A stretch of DNA of 50,874 nucleotides from an uncultured Bacteroidales bacterium (lineage in GTDB: Bacteria; Bacteroidota; Bacteroidia; Bacteroidales; UBA932): contig ONOI01000004.1 in assembly GCA_900319375.1 (NCBI GenBank), positions 1 to 50,874 of the forward strand, written 5' to 3'. Positions 44,454-50,874 of this stretch are shown piece after piece. Below the pieces are notes generated by a model, which made no database searches, had not been told where the DNA came from, and saw only the letters and a program-made list of their open reading frames with translations. A program made the position numbers and the translations under genes. The stretch's first letter is position 1, and every line of letters begins with the position of its first letter.

Positions 44454-47400
44454 TTAGCGTGATTTTGTAATGATTTCGATGCCCGCCGCATCATTTGCTC
44501 TGTAATGCGGCGCATAAAGCGATTCTATTTCCGGAATGCCGGAGTGGAAAACACCGCTCTGGGTTACGTAGAAGGTCTCTTCGAGCTTTGTCTTCTCCTC
44601 GGGATAGGACTCGAACCAGTATTCGGTCTTGTCGATGCGGACGCTTCGGTACGCATTCCAGCCGAAGTAGCCGGACAGCTGGTTCTGAGGAGTAAGGCAA
44701 GCGGGACGAGGGACTGAGATGTGGATAAAACTGCGGTTCTCTTCGTTCCATATCGAACATACCGAGACTACCTTGTCGCCAACATTCAGTACACCGCCCT
44801 CAGAAAGGAGCGCTCGCGAACCGTCCGGGGCGAGGCGGAACCACTCTCGCGAGATGGCCAGGCCGTTTCCGGCGGCCTTGATCTGGGCGAAGGGCAGGCG
44901 GACGCTGCCGGAAAGGGCTATCACCTTAGTCGCGAGAGTCTCCCGGCTCGCATCCGAGACGCTGGCGAGCGCATTTACGGTCGCCGGATCCTCCTTCCAC
45001 TGTTGGGTCTCTTTCTGGATCATCAGCCAGAGGCGGATGCCCTCGGCCAGAGAGGTCTGAGAGCGCGATGCGAGCAGGTCGCAGATGAGGCTATGGGCAT
45101 AAAGCTCGCTCTCGAGCAGGCCGCGCCACGGCATCACGGCGTTCGGGTAATAGATACCGCCCGAGCCATGGCGGACTGCGTATTGGGCCAGCGAGCGCGT
45201 ATCCGCCTCGAGGGAGCGCGTGAGGCGGCTCTTGGCCCCCAGGCTCACGCCCATCGAGCGGGCAAGCGCGAGCCCCTTGTCGGAGGCGATCAGCGCCTGG
45301 AGGGTCTTCATCCTCCTCGCCTTACCGTAGATATTGCCCTGGAGCCCACGGTCGGAGCTCGGGACAAGATACTGACGGGTTTCCTTACGCCACTTCGAAT
45401 CGGTCTTCTGAGCGAACTTCACCTCCGGATACATACTTCTTATATATAGGTATTGTTCGCGGCTGAGGCGATGCCACCAATAGCGCTTCTTCTCGGTCTT
45501 GTCGAACTGATTGTTGTCGAGGTACTTCACCGCGCCGGGCAGAGCCTTCGCGAGCTCGGGGCTCACGCTCAGGCCGCGCGAGCGCAGTCCGGCGCAATGG
45601 TCGAGCACTACTGCCGTTACATACGGCGACGAATCGAAGCCCTTTATCCAGCCGAAGCCTCCGTCTGCCTTGCGGCAATCAAGTATTCTCTGGACCACAT
45701 CAGCCTCAGTAGACTCATCCAGTCCCTTTCCGCCAAGCTTGCGGGAAAGGGTCGAGGCGTAAAGCGTCCTTATCAGCGAGATGACATTCTCAGACTCTGT
45801 GTCGAAGTGTTCCGGCAGCGCCTCGTCGAGCATCTGCTTTATCGAAATCTCACGGACCTCCGCCTTGGAGCCGGGGATGTTTACGAACTGTTCTCTTAGA
45901 GAGGCGATGAGCTTATCTTTATCTTCTCCGCTGAGAAGCACTGCCGAATGGGCCTCAGAAATAGTCTGACTCGATTCAAGTATAGGGATGCTCATTTTTA
46001 CGGCATCGCCCGCCTGGTCTTTATCCTCAGGCTTGAAGGCTGCGGTAAACTCTATTTTCTTAGCCTTGGGGCTGAAGGACACGGGAAGCTCGAACGCTGC
46101 CTGAGCAAGCGCCGGGACCTCCACCTCGACCTTCGTTCCGGAAACATTGAGAGTTCCCTTGATATCGCGGGCGAGATTGCTGGAGAGCGTAACGCGGATA
46201 TTCCAACGGTCCTCGGGATAAAGGTAGCGAGCCTCAAGTACGGATATCTTTACGGGCAGAGTGACAAGCATTTCTTTACGCAGAGTCGCGTTTTTCATTG
46301 CTTTGTCGTGGGCGAAGAGCTGTACGTAGAAAGTTGACAGCTTGTAGGCATTTTTGAAGCTGAATGTAATGTTTCCCTTGTCATCGGAGCGAAGGAACGG
46401 TTCCCATGCGATGGTCGTGGAGAAGTCTTCGCGTACAGCTACCGAATCGAATTCATCATCGAGCTCGGATGAGGCCTGCGTTGCCTCGGGGCTCTCAAGA
46501 TTGTATGCGACAGCCTCTTCTTCCATCGCCTCCGGCGCTGCCATATCCATCATCATCACCGCACCGGCAGACTTCATCATATAGTTGCGTCCGCGGTAGA
46601 GCCAGACGTGGCCTTCGTTCCTACCGTTTCTTGCATCATAGTACGGGGCCCGGACCGGTGCCTGGATAGGGCGCACGACAGACCATCTGTTGGGCTGGAC
46701 CGTTTCGCTGCTCTTGTCGAAGATGGTAGCCGCACACTCGACTCCCTTGGCCGTGGATATAATGAATTCGTAGGCTGTTGCCGGCGAGGTAGTATCCAGG
46801 AAGCGGGTGAACTCCAGCGGGAGATCGTAGCGCGTGTCCTTGCGTCTGACGCTCGCCGTGCGCTGATAGGTGCTCGAATTTTGGAAGTAGAGAACGGTCA
46901 GGACAATGGCTTCCGGATAGGTCGCCTTATAATCGTAGGCGAAGGTCTGCTCGGCTTTGGTTCCCTTACCAGGCTCGAAGCGGACTATCTTGCTTTCGAT
47001 AAGCTTTTTGTTAACCCCATAAAGGTCTACGACAGCCCACGTCGGTTTGTCGCCCGCAACTGCCCTGAGGCTTATTCGGTTCTCATCCGATTTATCCTCA
47101 AAGAAGTATTCCTTAGGCTTTTCATCCAGAGGTTTGGAGGCGACATACGCGGAGCAGCTGAACTCCTGAGTCTCGCCGGTTCCGTCTACAACGGTGATTT
47201 TCAATACATAGCTGCCGTATCCCTCTTCTTCTTTCGTCTGATGGGACAGCTCAAAGCGGCCTCCCGGCTGGAGTTTCAGCTCCCCCTCGGAGACGGCATC
47301 TCCCCATCTGGTAAGAGTATAGGTAATGTCTGCGCCGGAAAGGGAGTGACCGCTGTAGGCTTTGATAGCTCCGGAGAAGACAAGCTTCTCCCCTGCCGTG

Positions 47401-49091
47401 ATCTGCTTCTGATTATCGAAGGTGGCGGCAAAAGTAGGGAGAACGAAATCGTCTACCCTAATGCTGGTGGAGCCGACAGTATTTCCTTCAACTTCCGCCC
47501 TTATCGTGTAACGGCCGTTGCGTTCTCCGCGGGGGATGAAGAAACTACCGGCCGCCGAGCCGAACTCACCGGTTACCAGATTGTCTATCTTCACCTCCTC
47601 ATGCTTCGCGTCCAGCAGGGTAACTTTAACCTTCTGTCCTTCGCCGACAGGCGCAAGGGAGTAGTCCAGGCGGTAAAGAATTACCTTATACTGAACCGTT
47701 TCCTCAGGATTAAAGGCAGCGCGGTCTGTAAGGACAATAGCCTGCAGCTGCTGCTCGGGCTTGTATGAATTGTCAAAACCGCCGTAGAGTTTTTCCTCTC
47801 TGGAGCGACGCACCCTTCCGCCTTCGGTGATACTTACGCTGAACATTTCTCCGCTCTTGGCGTTTATCTTGCGGAAGCCTTTTTCATAACCTTTGACAGG
47901 CTCGCCGGTAATATAATCGGCCGCATAGGCCCACCATCCGCCGGTGTCATACTTGGTCACTGCAGAGATGGTGTATTTCTCCCACTCGCAGTCACACTTC
48001 TCCTTTCCTCCCTTGCAGACTACGGTATATGTTCCGTCGTCGAGCTTCGGAGTGTTGTATACTATAGTATCCTGGGCGTAATAGCTGTATTTTAGGTTTT
48101 TAAGACTCTCTTTGTGGACAGACTTCTTGTCTTTCTGGATATCTACCTCTACCTCGGAGAGATTGCGGACATAAACGGTCAACACATCGTCTTTGACGTG
48201 GAAAGACAGTTGCTGAGCGTCCAAAGTCTGTATCAGGTCTTCTATCTGTTTACAGCAGGAAGCCATCGTCTTTTCCGGAGAAGCTTTTCTATCCTTTTCG
48301 AAGGCAACACACTCCGCGCGCAGCTGCGAGAACTTCTCACCGTTTTCTTTTAATTCCTCATACTTTCGGAAAGTGTCGCTCAACAGCTCCTGGCGCGAAA
48401 GAAGCGAGACTCCCCTGTCGGAGTATTTTTGAGTAAAGGCTTCAAGCGCCTCCTTTCTTTCCTGCTGTTTTTCGCCCCATCGCGTATACTGCCTGTCTAT
48501 CTGTTCAAACTCCACAAGCTGCTCGAGAGGATAACGTCCCTTGAAAGCAGCCAGGTCGGGATTGACAGTACTGATGATGAAAAGATTCCAGAGCACATAA
48601 TCCCTGTCGTTTTCAAAACTCTCAATGAGTACCTTGTCGTAGCTGCGGCTTGTAACAGTCCAGTCCCGTTTGTAGAATTCGGGGTTGTGCGATGCCTTAA
48701 GGGCTTCTTCATTAGCCTTCAGGAACTCCTCGCCCGGACCTACCCCATGAGAAGATTTATAAAAGAAGGTAACTACCGGTTCATTATAGTTTTCGATCTC
48801 TTTTTCGACCCAGGTCCTCAGCGAATCGCGCTTCTTCCAGTTGATCCTGGTTCCTACGATCTCCAGGTTGGTAAGAGCATCATAGAAATCCCAGGACAGC
48901 CTCTCTTTCGAGGCCTGTTCTTTTATCTTGCGAAGTATTTGCTGCTGATCGACCGGCAGGTCAGACTTTCTCGCTGATTCGTATTGCTTCCAAAGTCCGT
49001 CAAGGACGTGGCCCTGCGAGTCAGCCTTCGCCGACGGCGCAATTGCCGAAATGATACCCATAATAAACGGCAGTACCTTCAATAGTTTCAT
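44454..49091 (-). CDS. Alpha-2-macroglobulin-family protein (no thioester)
   Basis: 1545 residues with a Sec signal (cleavage near AKA-D, residue 23). The order is: a helical N-terminal region; macroglobulin MG2-like domains (about 440-640, including 'TDRAAFNPEETVQYKVI'); a Met/Ala/Glu-rich insert near 870-910; the A2M region ('DDKGNITFSFKNAYKLSTFY'); and a C-terminal helical thioester-type domain with 'KADGGFGWI'. The Cys-Gly-Glu-Gln thioester motif is absent. Bacterial relatives trap proteases in the periplasm; this form may act without covalent capture. No pbpC is adjacent. It follows a GHL10 gene by 3 nt. Confidence 0.87.
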   Translation of the reverse strand: MKLLKVLPFIMGIISAIAPSAKADSQGHVLDGLWKQYESARKSDLPVDQQQILRKIKEQASKERLSWDFYDALTNLEIVGTRINWKKRDSLRTWVEKEIENYNEPVVTFFYKSSHGVGPGEEFLKANEEALKASHNPEFYKRDWTVTSRSYDKVLIESFENDRDYVLWNLFIISTVNPDLAAFKGRYPLEQLVEFEQIDRQYTRWGEKQQERKEALEAFTQKYSDRGVSLLSRQELLSDTFRKYEELKENGEKFSQLRAECVAFEKDRKASPEKTMASCCKQIEDLIQTLDAQQLSFHVKDDVLTVYVRNLSEVEVDIQKDKKSVHKESLKNLKYSYYAQDTIVYNTPKLDDGTYTVVCKGGKEKCDCEWEKYTISAVTKYDTGGWWAYAADYITGEPVKGYEKGFRKINAKSGEMFSVSITEGGRVRRSREEKLYGGFDNSYKPEQQLQAIVLTDRAAFNPEETVQYKVILYRLDYSLAPVGEGQKVKVTLLDAKHEEVKIDNLVTGEFGSAAGSFFIPRGERNGRYTIRAEVEGNTVGSTSIRVDDFVLPTFAATFDNQKQITAGEKLVFSGAIKAYSGHSLSGADITYTLTRWGDAVSEGELKLQPGGRFELSHQTKEEEGYGSYVLKITVVDGTGETQEFSCSAYVASKPLDEKPKEYFFEDKSDENRISLRAVAGDKPTWAVVDLYGVNKKLIESKIVRFEPGKGTKAEQTFAYDYKATYPEAIVLTVLYFQNSSTYQRTASVRRKDTRYDLPLEFTRFLDTTSPATAYEFIISTAKGVECAATIFDKSSETVQPNRWSVVRPIQAPVRAPYYDARNGRNEGHVWLYRGRNYMMKSAGAVMMMDMAAPEAMEEEAVAYNLESPEATQASSELDDEFDSVAVREDFSTTIAWEPFLRSDDKGNITFSFKNAYKLSTFYVQLFAHDKAMKNATLRKEMLVTLPVKISVLEARYLYPEDRWNIRVTLSSNLARDIKGTLNVSGTKVEVEVPALAQAAFELPVSFSPKAKKIEFTAAFKPEDKDQAGDAVKMSIPILESSQTISEAHSAVLLSGEDKDKLIASLREQFVNIPGSKAEVREISIKQMLDEALPEHFDTESENVISLIRTLYASTLSRKLGGKGLDESTEADVVQRILDCRKADGGFGWIKGFDSSPYVTAVVLDHCAGLRSRGLSVSPELAKALPGAVKYLDNNQFDKTEKKRYWWHRLSREQYLYIRSMYPEVKFAQKTDSKWRKETRQYLVPSSDRGLQGNIYGKARRMKTLQALIASDKGLALARSMGVSLGAKSRLTRSLEADTRSLAQYAVRHGSGGIYYPNAVMPWRGLLESELYAHSLICDLLASRSQTSLAEGIRLWLMIQKETQQWKEDPATVNALASVSDASRETLATKVIALSGSVRLPFAQIKAAGNGLAISREWFRLAPDGSRALLSEGGVLNVGDKVVSVCSIWNEENRSFIHISVPRPACLTPQNQLSGYFGWNAYRSVRIDKTEYWFESYPEEKTKLEETFYVTQSGVFHSGIPEIESLYAPHYRANDAAGIEIITKSR

Positions 49092-49094
49092 ATC

Positions 49095-50408
49095 TTACAT
49101 TTTAAATGCATCCCAATAATCGTACATGCGGATATGGCAGAGGTCGAAGATGAAAAGTCCATCGGCCTCGGTCAGCATGGTCTGGGCTATATCTGGCATC
49201 AGGTCTGCGCAGCCTCCCTTTTCGAAGCCCTTGCCGTTTCCGATGTCCGGTCCGGTTGCGAACGGGACGTCGCCGCAAAGGCGCTTTCGGGTCAGCTTCG
49301 CGAAGCCTTCCATCGACCACTCGCCTTCGCCGTGGATGCGATCGGCCGCGCAATAAGCGCCGACCAGCATGAAGTCCACAAGGTCCGCGAATCCGGTCGC
49401 CTGATACTCTGGCGTCGCCCACCAGAACGTCTTTTCTTCCCTCGCGAGATCATAGCGCGGGCTCGTCCAGTTCACTCCGCTCCTGTAATATTCGGAGAAC
49501 CATGCTCCAACGTAGATACCGAATTGCAATTTGGGTGCCACTGCCTTTACGGCCTCGCGGGCATCGGCCACGAAGTCATGAATTACCTTGCATCGGTAGG
49601 TCATCCACTGGACGTCCAGCTGATCGGGATCCCACTCGATGAAGATGTGGCCCGGGCGGTCGAACACCGGCCACCTCTCGGGCTCATGTCCAAGGTACTC
49701 GCTGAATCCCTCGAACGCCGCCTTCGTATAGCCAGCGTCCATTGCATAGTCATCATAGCGGCAGCGGTCCATCACTATTCCGTCCAGCCCCTTATACGCG
49801 GCCAGGTCGCGGAGCATCTGGACCAGGAACGCCTGCACCTCTTTATTTGCGGGATCAAGGAAGCGCCCGCCTATAACCTCCTGATTATCAGCATGGTTCA
49901 CTAGCCTGCCGTCTTTCAGCCAGTCTACGGCACACCACTCTTTACGCTCCGGGTGATCATAGACCATGCCCTCCGGCCCGGCCGATGCCGACCACCATCC
50001 GCCGACCATCATATTCACTCCTGCATGGATTTTCAACCCTGCCTTATGACCCGCCTTGATCCATGTCTCCAGGTAGTCGAAGGTTGCCTGACGGGGCGTG
50101 TATTTGTGGCCGCCGTCTCTCCAGCGGGCAATCTGCCTCAGCTCGGGAGCAACGGTCGACTTGAAAAGAACATCGCCGCTAGTCGGCCTTACATCTACTA
50201 CAACATCGGTAAATCCGGCCTCCTTAATTCTCTTACAGTCATTGAAAATATTTTCCTGAGATTCAAAATAATAGTCCGACGAAGCACCAGCCTCAATCCA
50301 GACTATCCTCGGCTTTTCAGTTGTCTTGTTTGTACATGCGGTGATTTCCGACAGGAAAAATGAAAGCGATCCTATCATTACCGCCAGCTTAAGAATTTGT
50401 TTTATCAT
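49095..50408 (-). CDS. GHL10/alpha-amylase-like family hydrolase lipoprotein
   Basis: 437 residues with a short signal ending at an ITAC lipobox-like cysteine. 'GFTDVVVDVRPTSGDVLF' (about 65-82), 'GLKIHAGVNMMVGGWW' and 'GLDGIVMDRCRYDD' fit the (beta/alpha)8 barrel of glycosyl-hydrolase-like proteins (GHL10, formerly DUF187, often named alpha amylase family). The acidic residues in 'MDRCRYDD' are catalytic candidates. The substrate is unknown; relatives are thought to act on glycans or cell-wall material. Probably the first gene of an operon with the alpha-2-macroglobulin-like gene. Confidence 0.78.
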   Translation of the reverse strand: MIKQILKLAVMIGSLSFFLSEITACTNKTTEKPRIVWIEAGASSDYYFESQENIFNDCKRIKEAGFTDVVVDVRPTSGDVLFKSTVAPELRQIARWRDGGHKYTPRQATFDYLETWIKAGHKAGLKIHAGVNMMVGGWWSASAGPEGMVYDHPERKEWCAVDWLKDGRLVNHADNQEVIGGRFLDPANKEVQAFLVQMLRDLAAYKGLDGIVMDRCRYDDYAMDAGYTKAAFEGFSEYLGHEPERWPVFDRPGHIFIEWDPDQLDVQWMTYRCKVIHDFVADAREAVKAVAPKLQFGIYVGAWFSEYYRSGVNWTSPRYDLAREEKTFWWATPEYQATGFADLVDFMLVGAYCAADRIHGEGEWSMEGFAKLTRKRLCGDVPFATGPDIGNGKGFEKGGCADLMPDIAQTMLTEADGLFIFDLCHIRMYDYWDAFKM

Positions 50409-50738
50409 AATTATGTGGAATTATTCTGCTACTAATTTACAAAAAAACTAGCTAATCGCAGAACGAGCTAAGCGGCTTTTCAGTTTACCTTTTGCAGAAG
50501 CATTGGAGGCCCGCAGGGCCGATAGCGGCTTCAGCCGCGTGCCTACCAGAACAGCCGGAGGAGCGGGGACTCCCTCGAGCGGGCGTGGCCACCCGCGGCC
50601 ACGGGGAGCGGGGAGGTGTCCGTCGGTAGCGAGTTCGAGCGTAGCGAGGACGAAGATAACGATGGAAGGGTCCGAGCGAGCAAGTCAAAGACTTGCGAGA
50701 CGAGTCCCGAGCGAGGGAGTTCCCGGCCGAAGGCGGAG
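50409..50738. repeat. Hairpin-rich non-coding region downstream of the rRNA operon
   Basis: No gene is visible. The first ~50 nt, next to the GHL10 start, are AT-rich; the rest is GC-rich and full of short inverted repeats. These include GGCCC-GCA-GGGCC (50508-50520), GCGGCT-TC-AGCCGC (50525-50538), CGTGGCC-ACCCGC-GGCCACG (50584-50603) and GCAAGTC-AAA-GACTTGC (50680-50696). The word GAGCG or GCGAG recurs. Open frames crossing it have no recognisable protein character. It may be a REP-like array or a decayed rRNA-operon flank. Confidence 0.7.
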
Positions 50739-50778
50739 AAAAAAGAAGGCCCGGTCGTCATCAGACGATCGGGCCTTC
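50739..50778 (-). terminator. rRNA operon terminator
   Basis: On the - strand GAAGGCCCGATCGTC (50778-50764) pairs with GACGACCGGGCCTTC (50759-50745) with a single A-C mismatch around a 4-nt loop, followed by TTTTTT. It starts about 7 nt after the 5S rRNA 3' end. Confidence 0.92.
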
Positions 50779-50784
50779 CGAAAA

Positions 50785-50874
50785 GCCGCAGCTGCCTACT
50801 CTCCCACCTGGTGGGGCAGTACCATCGGCGTTAGTGTGCTTAACTTCTCTGTTCGGGATGGGAAGAGGTGGATC
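50785..50874 (-). rRNA. rrf: 5S ribosomal RNA, 3' part (cut by the window edge)
   Basis: The reverse strand carries the 5S core: CCACCTCTTCCCATCCCGAA, then CAGAGAAGTTAAGC, then GATGGTACTG, then GGGAGAGTAGG. About 20-25 nt of the 5' end lie beyond the right edge. The 3' end is placed near 50785-50788 from the end of the closing stem. The gene points left, so 16S and 23S should lie to the right of the window. Confidence 0.93.

Noticed and set aside
44600..44630. On the - strand, GGTTCGAGTCC resembles a tRNA T-loop
   Set aside because: It is in frame within the macroglobulin gene and no acceptor, D or anticodon stems can be formed around it.

Overview
The window looks like a piece of chromosome from a moderately GC-rich Bacteroidales bacterium, probably a gut lineage near Rikenellaceae or the uncultured 'Cryptobacteroides' group; the family-level guess is weak. 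The order-level call rests on a SusC/SusD pair, a type IX secretion (T9SS) sorting tail on a subtilase, GH92, CotH and GHL10 lipoproteins, Bacteroidales-type FtsL/FtsA/FtsQ, and recurrent TAnnTTTG -7 promoter boxes in place of sigma70 -10 boxes. There are no phage, transposon, CRISPR or tRNA genes. A 5S rRNA gene, cut by the right edge, marks the end of an rRNA operon.

Layout. (1) 1-15259: the dcw cell-wall/division cluster, one tightly packed + strand unit: rsmH (partial)-ftsL-ftsI-murE-mraY-murD-ftsW-murG-murC-ftsQ-ftsA-ftsZ, with gltX joined to ftsZ by an ATGA overlap. It makes UDP-MurNAc-peptide, lipid I and lipid II, carries the septal SEDS/PBP pair, and ends with the Z-ring proteins; ddl and murF are absent. 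(2) 15286-21157: rpiB, truB, then GH92 alpha-mannosidase-CotH lipoprotein-pdxB. (3) 21162-26966, - strand: an Ig-like/FISUMP lipoprotein, YbaK deacylase, polynucleotide phosphorylase and ribosomal protein S15 (order rpsO-pnp, as in many bacteria), with several clear terminators and leader hairpins. (4) 27076-29261: a 77-residue orphan lipoprotein facing a histidine phosphatase and a thiamine pyrophosphokinase. (5) 29296-31993: a NapH-like membrane polyferredoxin with an internal twin-arginine segment, overlapped by a Tat-type aldo/keto reductase that also carries Fe-S motifs; together they look like an envelope redox chain. (6) 31990-43064: SusC, SusD, a surface-type lipoprotein, a subtilase with a T9SS tail and a PorV-like barrel, all on the - strand, with a divergent S41 protease. 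This resembles a protein/peptide-use locus more than a glycan locus. (7) 43057-50408, - strand: enolase, then a GHL10-type hydrolase followed by a giant alpha-2-macroglobulin-like protein. (8) 50409-50874: a hairpin-rich non-coding stretch, the rRNA-operon terminator and partial 5S rRNA.

Most of the window is ordinary housekeeping. The most interesting parts are the polyferredoxin/aldo-keto reductase pair, the protease-linked SusCD/T9SS locus, promoter boxes placed so close to start codons that leaderless mRNAs are predicted, and very compact convergent gene ends, including a terminator buried inside the opposing gene. I did not find a clear-cut new defence or mobile system.
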